Below are positions 45,700-56,200 of a stretch of 64,000 nucleotides of DNA, one piece after another. The position numbers were made by a program, and so were the translations under genes. The notes beneath the pieces were generated by a model, which saw only the letters and a program-made list of their open reading frames with translations, was not told the origin of the DNA and did no database searches. The DNA lies in NCBI RefSeq assembly GCF_024806835.1, contig NZ_JANTYU010000001.1, positions 1,116,001 through 1,180,000 of the forward strand, given 5' to 3'. This stretch comes from Xanthomonas sp. 3793 (GTDB lineage Bacteria > Pseudomonadota > Gammaproteobacteria > Xanthomonadales > Xanthomonadaceae). How positions within the stretch are numbered: the stretch's first letter is position 1; each line of letters starts with the position of its first letter.

Positions 45700-48600
45700 C
45701 TAGATGTCCTCGCGCGGGCGGCCCCGGCGCAACGCATCGGCGAGGGTGTCGGCCAGCATGTCGCCGGTCAGCGGCTTGCGCAGGAAACTGTCGAACCCGG
45801 CCTCCTTGGCGGTGGGCTCGGCGGCTTCATCGGAACGCGCGGTCACCGCAATCAGCGGCATCTCGTAGCCGAACACGCGCAATTGCCGCGCCAGCGCGAA
45901 CCCGTCCAACCCGGGCAGATCCAGGTCCAGCAGCGCCAGGTCGAACGTGTTGTCGGCAGCTTCGGTCAATGCGGCCAGACCGTGCGGCGCATGCACCACC
46001 GAGTGCCCCTGCGCGCGCAGCAGGCCGACGATGACCTCGGCAATGGTCGGGTCGTCCTCCACCAGCAGGATGCGCTGCGGCGCGATGGCCGCGCCGGCAC
46101 GCGTCACTTCACCGCTGAGCGCAGCGTTGGAGGTGACCCAGCGCAGCGGCAGGTCCACGACAAACCGCGTCCCGGCGCCGAGACGGCTGATCACTTCGAT
46201 GTGCCCGCCCATCGCCAGGGCCAGTTCCTGGCAGATCGCAAGACCCAGGCCGCTGCCACCGTAGCGCGAGGTGGTCTTGGCGCCATCGCCCTGCTCGAAC
46301 CGCTGGAACAGCCGCGCCTTCTGGTCGGCATTGATGCCCGGGCCGGTGTCGGCGACTTCGAAACGCAGGCCCTGATACGCCCCCAAGGTGGTCAGCTTCA
46401 GACCGACCACGCCGCGCTCGGTGAACTTGATCGCATTGCTGAGCAGATTGAGCAGAATCTGGCGGATGCGGGTAGGGTCGCCGCTGGCGGTGATGTCCCC
46501 AAGCAGGGCGACTTCCAGGCTGAAACGCAGGCCGCGTTCCTGTGCCAGCGGCGCCATCAGGGCCTCCACCTCGGCCACCAACTGACGCACCGAGAACGGC
46601 TGCAGATCTAGCTCGAGGCGCCCGGACTCGATACGTGCAAGATCCAGCGCGTCGTTGACCAATCGCAGCAGATGCGCGCCCGCGCGCCGGATCGATTCGG
46701 TGTAGCTGCGTTGCCTGTGATCGAGCTGGGTCTTGAGCAGCAGCTCGCTCATGCCCATCACGCCGGTCATCGGCGTGCGGACTTCATGTCCCAGCGTGGC
46801 CAAAAAGCGGGTCTTGGCCAACGATGCCTGCTCAGCCAACTCCTGCTTGTGCACGGCCAGCTGCCAGGCATTGAAGCGGCGCAGACGACGGCGATAGAGC
46901 AAGACCGCCGTGGCGAGCAGACACACTGACAGCAGGCCAAGCGCTGCCAGCCCCCACGGCGACAGCCACCATGGCGGCAACACCTGAAAACGCAAGGTCT
47001 GGCTCGCCGACCAGATGCCGTCTGCGGTGCGCCCCTGTACTTCCAACGTGTAATGTCCCGATGGCAGGCGCGAAAACAGGCGCTCGCCAGTGGCGCCGAC
47101 ATCAATCCAGTCCGGATCGTAACCGCTGAGGCGGAAGCGATAACTGGTGGACTCGGGATTGGTGAACGTGGGCATGCGCGCAACGATATGCAGGTCGCGA
47201 TCGCCGTCCTGCACCTGCAGTGGCGCCTTGTTGGTGACATCCACTTCGCGTTCACCGCGTCGCAGGCTGACGCGTTCGATCAACAACTGCGGGCGGCGTA
47301 AATTCGGACGCATCATGGCCGGGTCGAACACCACGACGCCGTCGGATGTCCCTCCCAGGATCTGCCCCGTGCTGGCCTGCACCAGTGTCGCCACCTGCAG
47401 GGGCGAGCTCGGAAGTCCATCATGCACGTCGTACACGCGCACCAGCTTGCTGCCCGGATCGACCCGAATCAGCCCACGGTGACTGGAGACCCAGGCCACA
47501 CCGCCGGCATCGACCACCAGGCCGGTCGGCGACACCCTTGGAAACTCCTGATCCTTTCCCACCGTATCCAGATGCGTGAGCTGGGTGCCGTCCCAGAGAT
47601 AACGCCGCAATTCTCCCGCCAATCCAACCCAGACGATGCCGCCATCGCCCTGCCGAAACACATAGGTGGGCAGGGACGGCGCGCCGCGTACCGGAACGAA
47701 CCGATCGGCCTGCGGGTCCCAGCGCCAGAGACCGGCATTGTTGCTCAGCCAGATCTGTCCATCCGGTCCGACACGCATGTCCAGGACGCTCAGCGCTTTC
47801 AGCCCGTGACTGGCATAGTCGATCGTCCTGAGCAGCTTGCCCTCGCTGCTCCACAGTTGCACCCCATACGTCAGCAATGCGACCCAGATGCGACCCTGCG
47901 CATCTTCGGCCATCCTACCCGGTCTGCCCGCGATTTCGGGGTCGGCTGCGGGATCTTCCATGTGCTCGAGCAGCGGCCGACGCCTGACCTCGCGGGTTTG
48001 CGGGTCGTATCGAATCAGCGTCCCCTGTACACCGATCCAGACAATCCCCTGCCTGCTTTCAATGATGGTGTCGGGAACGCGTTCCGGATCGACCGGGACC
48101 AGATATGGCTTCACTCGGCCGGTGGCTGGATCGAAGTGCTCAAGAGCACCTCGCGTGCCGACCAGCCAGATTGCGCCCGTGATCGAAGGCGCTGTCGCAA
48201 CCACCGAGGGATTGGCGAGGGACTGCGGGTCATCTGCACGATGCGAGAACAGCGCGAAGGTGTCCCAACGCGGGGGCAGATGCCACAGCCCGCCCTCGAG
48301 GCTGGCAAACCACAGTCCTCCTTCGCGGTCCTGGTAGGAAGTGATCCAGTTCCGGTTGACCAGACCGTGCGCTGAAAAACTGTAGACCGGCACTCGTTCG
48401 ATCGCACCGCCGTCGACGCTCATCCCCAGGCCGGTCTTGGTATCCAGCCAGTAGCGCCCGAGTCGATCGCGCAGCAGCACGCCTTTGACCTCCGGCGTGG
48501 CCGTGACGCTGTGCCAGGGGCGCGGCGTGGACCGCCCGACGGTGTTGAACTGAACTGTATTGCCCTCAATATCGGCAACCCACAGCACCTTGCCGTCGGG

Positions 48601-49287
48601 CTCCTGGTACAGCCGGTTGACTGCCTGGGATGGCCCCGGGAGCGGCACGCGTTCCATGCGTCGGCCATCCCAGTGCACAAGTCCGCCCCAGGTGCCGATC
48701 CACAAGGAACCGTCAGGCGCAACTTCGATACCGACGACGTTGTCGGACGGCAGACTATCCGGATCGTCTGGCCTGGCGGAAAAGTGCTGCATCCGCCCGT
48801 CGGGCCGATACCGATACACCCCTTGCTTCGCAGTGCCGATCCAGACCTCGCCGTCTGGCGTCTGTGCCAACGCCCACACCATCATGTCGCGCAGTTCCGG
48901 AAAATGCGGATCCTCCAGCCGCTTGAATGTGCGCGTATTGGCTTCCAGATAGCCAACGCCGCCATCCTCGAAGCCCATCCACACCCGGTCCTTGGTATCG
49001 ACGCAGACGGTCCAGACCACGTTGCTGGCCAGGCCATCTTCCATTCGCCAGATACGGTAGTTGCGGCCATCGAATCTGGCCAAGCCGTCATCGCTGGCAA
49101 GCCACAGATACCCCTGTCTGTCCTCGGCCAGTTCATTGATCGTGTCGGACGGCAATCCGTCTGCGATCGTCAGCTGGATGGGTACCGGGGTCGCTGGCGT
49201 ACGCGCCTTTACGGGAAGCACTGCCAGACACAGGCACACCCAGAGCACAGCGAGCAGCCAATGGGGCAAGCGGGATAGAGAGCGCAC
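45700..49287 (-). CDS. Hybrid sensor kinase 1: Reg_prop propeller, Y_Y_Y, HisKA, HATPase, REC
   Basis: 1195 residues from GTG at 49287, chosen because it aligns with the start of its neighbour and directly precedes a signal peptide (LLAVLWVCLCLAVLP). Periplasmic two-component-regulator propeller blades (about 30-690, e.g. GYLWLASDDGLARFDG), a Y_Y_Y domain (about 710-775), one TM helix (about 778-798), HisKA with His834 in ATLGHEVRTP, HATPase (NLLSNAIKFTERG, GGSGLGLAICQEL) and a receiver with LLDLDLPGLDG. It is the most downstream of four tandem paralogues. Such propellers often sense oligosaccharides. The output partner is unknown. Confidence 0.92.
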   Translation of the reverse strand: MRSLSRLPHWLLAVLWVCLCLAVLPVKARTPATPVPIQLTIADGLPSDTINELAEDRQGYLWLASDDGLARFDGRNYRIWRMEDGLASNVVWTVCVDTKDRVWMGFEDGGVGYLEANTRTFKRLEDPHFPELRDMMVWALAQTPDGEVWIGTAKQGVYRYRPDGRMQHFSARPDDPDSLPSDNVVGIEVAPDGSLWIGTWGGLVHWDGRRMERVPLPGPSQAVNRLYQEPDGKVLWVADIEGNTVQFNTVGRSTPRPWHSVTATPEVKGVLLRDRLGRYWLDTKTGLGMSVDGGAIERVPVYSFSAHGLVNRNWITSYQDREGGLWFASLEGGLWHLPPRWDTFALFSHRADDPQSLANPSVVATAPSITGAIWLVGTRGALEHFDPATGRVKPYLVPVDPERVPDTIIESRQGIVWIGVQGTLIRYDPQTREVRRRPLLEHMEDPAADPEIAGRPGRMAEDAQGRIWVALLTYGVQLWSSEGKLLRTIDYASHGLKALSVLDMRVGPDGQIWLSNNAGLWRWDPQADRFVPVRGAPSLPTYVFRQGDGGIVWVGLAGELRRYLWDGTQLTHLDTVGKDQEFPRVSPTGLVVDAGGVAWVSSHRGLIRVDPGSKLVRVYDVHDGLPSSPLQVATLVQASTGQILGGTSDGVVVFDPAMMRPNLRRPQLLIERVSLRRGEREVDVTNKAPLQVQDGDRDLHIVARMPTFTNPESTSYRFRLSGYDPDWIDVGATGERLFSRLPSGHYTLEVQGRTADGIWSASQTLRFQVLPPWWLSPWGLAALGLLSVCLLATAVLLYRRRLRRFNAWQLAVHKQELAEQASLAKTRFLATLGHEVRTPMTGVMGMSELLLKTQLDHRQRSYTESIRRAGAHLLRLVNDALDLARIESGRLELDLQPFSVRQLVAEVEALMAPLAQERGLRFSLEVALLGDITASGDPTRIRQILLNLLSNAIKFTERGVVGLKLTTLGAYQGLRFEVADTGPGINADQKARLFQRFEQGDGAKTTSRYGGSGLGLAICQELALAMGGHIEVISRLGAGTRFVVDLPLRWVTSNAALSGEVTRAGAAIAPQRILLVEDDPTIAEVIVGLLRAQGHSVVHAPHGLAALTEAADNTFDLALLDLDLPGLDGFALARQLRVFGYEMPLIAVTARSDEAAEPTAKEAGFDSFLRKPLTGDMLADTLADALRRGRPREDI

Positions 49288-49596
49288 CGGATCAGTTTCA
49301 CGACAAGTCGGCGCATAGTGCGGGCCACGCGCAATGCGGGCAAGCCCGTATCTGCGCATACGGCTGCGCATGCACCCCGTCTCCAGGATGCGTGCGGTAG
49401 CGTCGTTGCAACACCCGCCCTGTGCCGCAGTGGTCGCGACCAGCGAGCGCAAGACTGACAGTGTGCCGACAGGGCTTTGGTGCCCTGGCCAAATCATCAC
49501 GGCCTTGAATGACGGTTCAAACAGCCCCCTCCCTGGCGAACGCGCTGCATCGCAGCCAATCAGCGTTCGCTCAGTCAGGGGCATCCGCGCTGCCTG
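49288..49596. other. Intergenic region between hybrid kinases 2 and 1 (309 bp)
   Basis: It contains the promoter of kinase 1 near its left end (49315-49343). The remainder shows no gene. It is longer than the 65- and 82-bp spacers in the rest of the array. Confidence 0.55.
49315..49343 (-). promoter_or_regulatory. Promoter of hybrid kinase 1, duplicated in kinase 2
   Basis: On the minus strand TTGCCC (49343-49338), a 17-bp spacer and CACTAT (49320-49315) form a sigma-70-like promoter 27 bp before the start codon. The 15-base block GTGGCCCGCACTATG recurs exactly before kinase 2 with the same spacing. Confidence 0.6.
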
Positions 49597-52500
49597 TCAG
49601 CGCTTGCTGCGCAACGCCTCGGCGATGGTGTCGGCCAGCATGTCGCCGGTCAGCGGCTTGCGCAGGAAGCAGTCGAACCCGGCCTCCTGCGCACCTGGTT
49701 CCGCGGCTTCATCCGAACGCGCAGTCACCGCAATCAGCGGCATCTCGTAGCCGAACACGCGCAGTTGCCGCGCCAATGCGAATCCGTCCAGCCCAGGCAG
49801 ATCCAGATCCAGCAATGCCAGGTCGAACGTATTGTCGGCAGCTTCGGTCAATGCGGCCAGGCCATGTGGCGCATGCACCACCGAGTGCCCCTGCGCGCGC
49901 AGCAGGCCGACGATGACCTCGGCGATGGTCGGGTCGTCCTCCACCAGCAGGATGCGCTGCGGCGCGACCGCAGCACCGGCACGCCCCGCTTCGCCGCCGA
50001 GCGTCGCGTTCGAAGCTACCCAGCGCAGCGGCAGATCCACCACGAACCTCGTCCCGGCGCCAAGCCGGCTGATCACCTCGATGTGCCCGCCCATCGCCAG
50101 GGCCAGTTCCTGGCAGATCGCCAAGCCCAGACCACTGCCGCCGTAGCGCGAGCTGGTCTTTGCGCCATCGCCCTGCTCGAAGCGCTGAAACAGACGCGCC
50201 TTCTGTTCGGCATTGATGCCCGGCCCCGTGTCGGCCACCTCAAACCGCAGGCCCTGATAGGAACCGAGCGTGGTCAACTTCAGGCCAACCACGCCGCGCT
50301 CGGTGAACTTGATCGCATTGCTGAGCAGATTGAGCAGGATCTGCCGAATGCGGGTCGAATCGCCGCTGGCAGTGATGTCGCCAAACAGGCCGATTTCCAG
50401 GCTGAACCGCAGGCCGCGCTCCTGAGCCAATGGCGCCATCAGCGCTTCGACCTCGGCCACGAGCTGGCGCACCGAAAATGGCTCCAGATCCAGTTCCAGC
50501 CGCCCGGATTCGATGCGCGCCAGATCCAGCGCATCGTTGACCAGCCGCAACAGATGCGCGCCCGCACGACGGATGGAATCGGTATAGCTGCGCTGCTTGG
50601 TATCCAGCGAGGTCTTGAGCAGCAACTCGCTCATGCCCAGCACGCCGGTCATCGGCGTGCGCACCTCGTGGCCGAGCGTTGCCAAAAAACGCGTCTTGGC
50701 CAGTGACGCCTGCTCGGCGACTTCTTGCTTGTGCACCGCCAACTGCCAGGCATTCAGGCGTCGTAGACGGCGGCGGTACAACAAAATGGCCGCAACGACG
50801 ACGCACACGCTCAACAGGGCCAGCAAGCCCAAGCCCCACGGCGACAGCCACCATGGCGGCAATACTTGAAAACGTAAGGTCTGGCTCGTCGACCAGATGC
50901 CGTCTGCCGTCCTCCCCTGCACTTCCAGCGTGTAATGCCCGGAAGGCAGGCGCGAAAACAGGCGCTCGCCACCGGGCCCGACGTCGATCCAGTCCGGGTC
51001 GTAACCGCTTAAACGAAAGCGGTAGCTGGTTGACTCCGAATGCGTGAAGGTCGGCATGCGCGCGACGATATGCAGATCGCGATCGCCGTCCTGCAGTTGT
51101 AGCGGCTCCACACCGGTGACATCCAGTCCGCGCTCGCCACGGCGCAGACCTACGCGCTCGATCAGCAGCGGCGGCTGGCGTGTATTCGGACGCATCTGGG
51201 TTGGATCGAACAGCACGACACCATCAGGTGTTCCGCCCAGAATCTGCCCGCCAGTTGCGCGTACGAGTGTGTTTTCCTGAAACTGCTGATTGGGAAGTCC
51301 GTCATGAACCCCGTAGACCCGCACCATTTTGCTGGCGGGGTCCACTCTGATCAGACCTCGCGCGCTCGATACCCAGGCCACGCCGGCACCGTCCACCACA
51401 AGTCCATTAGGCGCCACCATGGGAAACTCTTGTGCCCTGTCGATCGTGTCCAGATGTTTGAGTTGCGTGCCATCCCAGAGGTAGCGCCGCAACTCACCCA
51501 TCAACCCGATCCAGACAACGCCCGAGTCGGTGAAACGGAACACATAATTCGTTGAAGCAGGTGCACCTCGCACCATGACGAAAGTATCGGCTTTCGGATC
51601 CCAGCGCCTTAAACCAGTCGTATTGGCAAGCCACATTTGCCCATCGGGACCGAGCCTGAGGTCATAGACGTTAGCGGTCTCAAGGCCATGACTTCCGTGC
51701 GCTATCTCCCGAATGAGCCGTCCCTCGCCGTCGCGAATCTGCAGTCCGGCATTGGTCAGATAAATCCACAACCGACCCTGCGCATCCAGCGCCAGGCGTT
51801 CCGGATTGCCGTAATTCATCGATGCCGACCCGGTAGAAAGCGGCCAGCGCTTCCGTTGTTTGGTGCGCGGATCATAGCGGACCAGCGATTCAGGAAGACC
51901 TATCCAAACGTAGCCGCTTCGACTTTCGACCAGGGACGTTGGCCAGCGCAATTCATAGATTGGTTGCAAATGACGTTCCACCACCCCGCTATTTGGATCT
52001 AAACGCTCAAGAACGCCACGCGTCCCGGCAATCCACACTCCGCCAGATGCGGAAACTGCCGAAGCCTTTACGAACGGATTGGAAATCGATTGACGATCGT
52101 CGGTGTGATAAGACAGTACCGCGAAAGTATTCCAATTAGGAGGCAAATGCCAAAGACCACCATTAAGGCTGGCAAACCATATGCCACCCTCACGATCCTC
52201 GTAGGCGCTGGACCAACTCGGCTTTATCAGCCCATGGGCAGAAAGGCTGTAGATCGGTACGTTAACGACATCCTTACCATTCGATATCCCTAGACCGGCC
52301 ATCGTATCCAGCCAATAGCGCCCGGCCCGATCACGCAGTAACACACCTATAACACGTTGCTCTTTTTTATTTTCATACCAAGGCTGCGTTACAAATTGCC
52401 TTTTTGAATTCAGCCGATATAGCTGGTAATTTCCGTCAGTGACCCAAAGAGTTCCACGCGAATCCAGTCGCATCCCGTTAGAATATTGCATGTTTCCAGG

Positions 52501-53160
52501 CAGCTTTACACGCTCAAAGTTTTTACCTGTCCAGCGCGCCACGCCTGAGTTGCCTCCAATCCATAACGACCCGTCAGGCGTGACACGCAAGGCGGCGATG
52601 TTGTTTCCCGGCAAGCTCTTCGCATCGTCTGCCACAAACGTAAAGCGCTGCATACTGCCGTCCGAGCGCCGCCGATACAGGCCGTTTCTTGAAGTTCCAA
52701 ACCATAGATCGCCGTCGGGCGTCTGCGCGATCGCCCACACGGTGCTGCGTCTGAGCTCAGGAAACTGTGCGCTCTCCAACGGTTTGAATAGGCGTCGTTT
52801 TGCGTCCAGAACACCCACGCCACCATTATCCAAACCGACCCACACCCCGTCGTCTGCATCGACTCCTAGGGCCCAGACAAAATTGTCTGTCAGCCCGTCT
52901 TCCATCCGCCAGATGCGGTAACTCCGCCCATCGAACCTGGCCAGACCATCGGCCGTTGCCAGCCACAGGTAGCCGTTTCTATCCTCGGCAAAGTCATTGA
53001 CCGTGTTGGAAGGAAGTCCGTCGGCCACGGTGAGCTGGATCGGCACAGGAGTCGTCGGCACTGCCGCAGAGGCAAGCACGGGCACCGCTGTGATCAACAG
53101 GACCAACCACAGTGCAGCAAGGGTGCGACTGAAATTGGAACAAAAACGCAGACGTGGCAT
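49597..53160 (-). CDS. Hybrid sensor kinase 2: Reg_prop propeller, Y_Y_Y, HisKA, HATPase, REC
   Basis: 1187 residues from MPRLRFCSNFSRTL, with a signal peptide ending ASAAVP. The domain order is that of kinase 1; the phosphoacceptor is His831 and the receiver again reads LLDLDLPGLDG. From the Y_Y_Y domain to the C-terminus it is nearly identical to kinase 1, while the central propeller diverges strongly. The DNA encoding that part is AT-rich for this window (82 of 180 bases G+C at 52321-52520 minus the last 20, by hand count). It has its own duplicated promoter. It lacks any DNA-binding output. Confidence 0.92.
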   Translation of the reverse strand: MPRLRFCSNFSRTLAALWLVLLITAVPVLASAAVPTTPVPIQLTVADGLPSNTVNDFAEDRNGYLWLATADGLARFDGRSYRIWRMEDGLTDNFVWALGVDADDGVWVGLDNGGVGVLDAKRRLFKPLESAQFPELRRSTVWAIAQTPDGDLWFGTSRNGLYRRRSDGSMQRFTFVADDAKSLPGNNIAALRVTPDGSLWIGGNSGVARWTGKNFERVKLPGNMQYSNGMRLDSRGTLWVTDGNYQLYRLNSKRQFVTQPWYENKKEQRVIGVLLRDRAGRYWLDTMAGLGISNGKDVVNVPIYSLSAHGLIKPSWSSAYEDREGGIWFASLNGGLWHLPPNWNTFAVLSYHTDDRQSISNPFVKASAVSASGGVWIAGTRGVLERLDPNSGVVERHLQPIYELRWPTSLVESRSGYVWIGLPESLVRYDPRTKQRKRWPLSTGSASMNYGNPERLALDAQGRLWIYLTNAGLQIRDGEGRLIREIAHGSHGLETANVYDLRLGPDGQMWLANTTGLRRWDPKADTFVMVRGAPASTNYVFRFTDSGVVWIGLMGELRRYLWDGTQLKHLDTIDRAQEFPMVAPNGLVVDGAGVAWVSSARGLIRVDPASKMVRVYGVHDGLPNQQFQENTLVRATGGQILGGTPDGVVLFDPTQMRPNTRQPPLLIERVGLRRGERGLDVTGVEPLQLQDGDRDLHIVARMPTFTHSESTSYRFRLSGYDPDWIDVGPGGERLFSRLPSGHYTLEVQGRTADGIWSTSQTLRFQVLPPWWLSPWGLGLLALLSVCVVVAAILLYRRRLRRLNAWQLAVHKQEVAEQASLAKTRFLATLGHEVRTPMTGVLGMSELLLKTSLDTKQRSYTDSIRRAGAHLLRLVNDALDLARIESGRLELDLEPFSVRQLVAEVEALMAPLAQERGLRFSLEIGLFGDITASGDSTRIRQILLNLLSNAIKFTERGVVGLKLTTLGSYQGLRFEVADTGPGINAEQKARLFQRFEQGDGAKTSSRYGGSGLGLAICQELALAMGGHIEVISRLGAGTRFVVDLPLRWVASNATLGGEAGRAGAAVAPQRILLVEDDPTIAEVIVGLLRAQGHSVVHAPHGLAALTEAADNTFDLALLDLDLPGLDGFALARQLRVFGYEMPLIAVTARSDEAAEPGAQEAGFDCFLRKPLTGDMLADTIAEALRSKR

Positions 53161-53184
53161 AAAAATTTCACCGCAGGTCGCAGC

Positions 53185-53213
53185 ATAGTGCGGGCCACAT
53201 CGAGCATGAGCAA
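53185..53213 (-). promoter_or_regulatory. Promoter of hybrid kinase 2
   Basis: On the minus strand TTGCTC (53213-53208), a 17-bp spacer and CACTAT (53190-53185), 24 bp before the ATG, within the 65-bp gap after kinase 3. It is a copy of the promoter before kinase 1. Confidence 0.6.
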
Positions 53214-53225
53214 GTAGGCATTGCC

Positions 53226-56200
53226 TCACTCGGAGACGCCCGATGCAGCGCCATCGGCGAGTGCCGCGCACGCACTCGCCACGTCGCGCGCAGCCGCGAT
53301 CGCTTCCAGCAGCAAATCGGCGGTGACCGGCTTGCGCAGGAATCCGTCGAAGCCGGCACTGCGCGCCAGGCGTTCGGCATCGCCATCGGCGCGTGCGGTG
53401 ACCGCCAGCAACGGGAAGCCGTGACCCAGCCGGCGCAGCTGCAAGGCAAGTGCAAAGCCGTCCAGGCCCGGCAGATCCAGGTCCAGCAGCGCGATATCGA
53501 AGCCGCCATCGACCGCTTCGGACAACGCCGCCAGACCGTGTGCGGCATGCACCACGCGATGGCCGCGCCCGATCAATAGCCCGCTGATCACCTCGGCCAC
53601 GGTCGGGTCGTCTTCCACCAGCAGGATGCGCAGCGGCGCGCCGGCCGGGGTGCGTGTTTCGCCGGCAGCACTGCGCGGGGCCGATCGGTCGATCGGCAAC
53701 GGCAGATCCACGGTGAACTGGGTGCCGACACCCAATCGGCTGCGGACACGGATCTGGCCCTTCATCGCCACCGTGAGTTCCTGGCAGATCGCCAGCCCCA
53801 ACCCGCTGCCGCCATAGCGCGAGCTGGTGCGCGCACCCTCGCCCTGTTCAAAGCGCTGGAACAGACGCTTCTGTTGCTCGGGCCCGATCCCTGGACCGGA
53901 ATCGCGGACCTTGAAACGCAGGCAGTCGCCATGCCGACTGACGGTGAGCCCCACTTCACCGCGCTCGACGAACTTGATCGCATTGCCGAGCAGGTTGATC
54001 AGGATCTGCCGCACCCGCGTGGCGTCGCCCAACACTGACAGGGTGGCGGGCAGCTGATTGCGGTAATGAAACCGCAGCCCACGCGCCTCGACGATGGGCC
54101 GCATGAAATCGGCCAGTTCCTGAGTCAGCTGCGATGGATCGAAGGGCTGCGGCACCAATTCCAGCTTTCCCGCTTCGATCCGTGCCAGATCCAGCGCATC
54201 GTTGACCAGCCGCAGCAGATGCGCGCCGGCCTTGCGGATCGCATCGACGTGGCTGCGCTGTTTGGCATCCAGCGGCGTGGCCAGCAGCAGCTCGCTCATG
54301 CCCAGCACACCGGTCATTGGCGTGCGCACCTCATGCCCCAGCGTCGCCAGGAAGTGCGACTTGGCAATCGAGGCCTGCTCGGCAAGTTGCTGGCGCTGCT
54401 GCGCCAGCACCCACTCCTGCTGTCGGCGCACGCGTCGCCGCCATCCCCATACGCCCAGACAAAGCAGCAGCACGCCCAACAGCACCGCGACCAATTGCGC
54501 CGGCGTACTCAGCCACCACGGCGGACGCACCTGCAGGTGCAGGGACGGTGCGGCGATCCAGTCGCCGTCGCCGGTACGCGCCTGCACGTCGATGCGATAG
54601 TCGCCTGGCGGCAGCCGCGACATCACGCGTTCGCCGGTGGCGCCCTGCTCCACCCACCCCGCGTCGTAGCCCTCCACACGGTAGCGATAGCGCGCCGAGG
54701 CAGGATCCACGAACGACAACAACCGCGCGCTGATGCGCAGATCGCGATCGCGCGCCTGCAGCACGATCGTGCCCTTGTGCGGCAGCGGCTGCGGGTGCTC
54801 GGCATCGTTGCGGCGGACCTGCACCGATTCGATCACCAGCCGCGCCACCGGTGCCGGCGCAAAGGCCTGCGCGGGATCGAACAACACGATGCCGCTGGTG
54901 GTCAACGCCAGCACCTGCCCGCTCGGGCCGGTGACCGGGGGACGCATCGAGAATTCGCTGTCCGGCAGGCCGTCGCGCTGCCCGAACATGCGCACCTGCC
55001 GCTGACCGCGCCGGTAGGCGTACAGGCCACGCGACGTGGTCGCCCACACGGTGTCCGTGCCGCCCAGCGCCAGCCCACGGATCTCGGTGGAGGGCAAGCC
55101 CTGTGCATGCCCCACCCGCTCCAGCAGCCGCGCGTGGCTGCCATCCCAGCGGTAGCGCTCGATCGCGCCGTGCCGCCCGGCCCAGAATTCGTGCGGCGTT
55201 ACGAACGCCAACGCATAGACTTCATGTACCGCGTCGGCGCCGCCGATCACCCTGCGAAAGCGCTCGCCCTGCCACACCCACAGCCCGTCGCCGGCGGCCA
55301 CCCATGCCGAGCCATCCGGCCGAACCAGCAGTTGCTGCACCATGCCGCCCACCTCGCTGAGGTCGGTACCGAAGCGGAATGTGGCCAGCAGGCGACCATC
55401 TGCCGCACGCCGCTGCACGCCGCCTTCGACGATCGACAGCCAGAACTCGCCATCGATGCCCGGCGTCATCAGTTCCACGCGATGGATGTCGGAGGTGCCG
55501 AACTGCATCGCCAACGCGTGTTTTTCGCCGGTCCTGGGTTGATAACGCAGCACGCCGTCACTCAGAGCCACCCACAGGCTGCCATCGCCGGCCGGCAGCA
55601 CCGACTGCACGCTGCGGCCCCCCAGCACATCGCTGTGCAGCACGGGAACGACCTCGCCCTGATCGCCGACGCGATACACCCCTTCGCCGGTCGTCACCAG
55701 GAAGCTGTCGCCGTCGGCGGATGCGTTCATCAGGTACAGACTTTCCAGCGGCTTGCCCTGCGCCTGCAGGATCGTGGAGAAGCGCCGCCAATCCGGCGGC
55801 AGATAGGCCAGGCCCTGCGAAATCAGCCCCAGCCACAAACCGCCCTGACCGTCCTGCATGACATCGAGCACGCCGCTATGGGCGGTCAGAAAGCCGCTGC
55901 CACGATCGCCCTCCATGACGCGCAGTTTGGTCTCGCCCGGCGCAACGCGGAAAAACCCATCGGCTGCACCCACCCAGTAACCGCCATGCACGTCGTGCAC
56001 CACGGTACCGGCACGCACGCCGGAGGCTCCTTTCCAGGGTGCGGGCTCGAGCACCCCGGCCGGTGTCACCCGATACAGGCCCTTTCCGCTTCCCACCCAC
56101 AGCGTGCCATCGGGATCCTTGCTGAGCTTCAACACCATCGCGCCCAGTCTGTCCGGCGCGATGCGCACGAAGCGATCACCGTCGCGCATCACCAGCCCAC

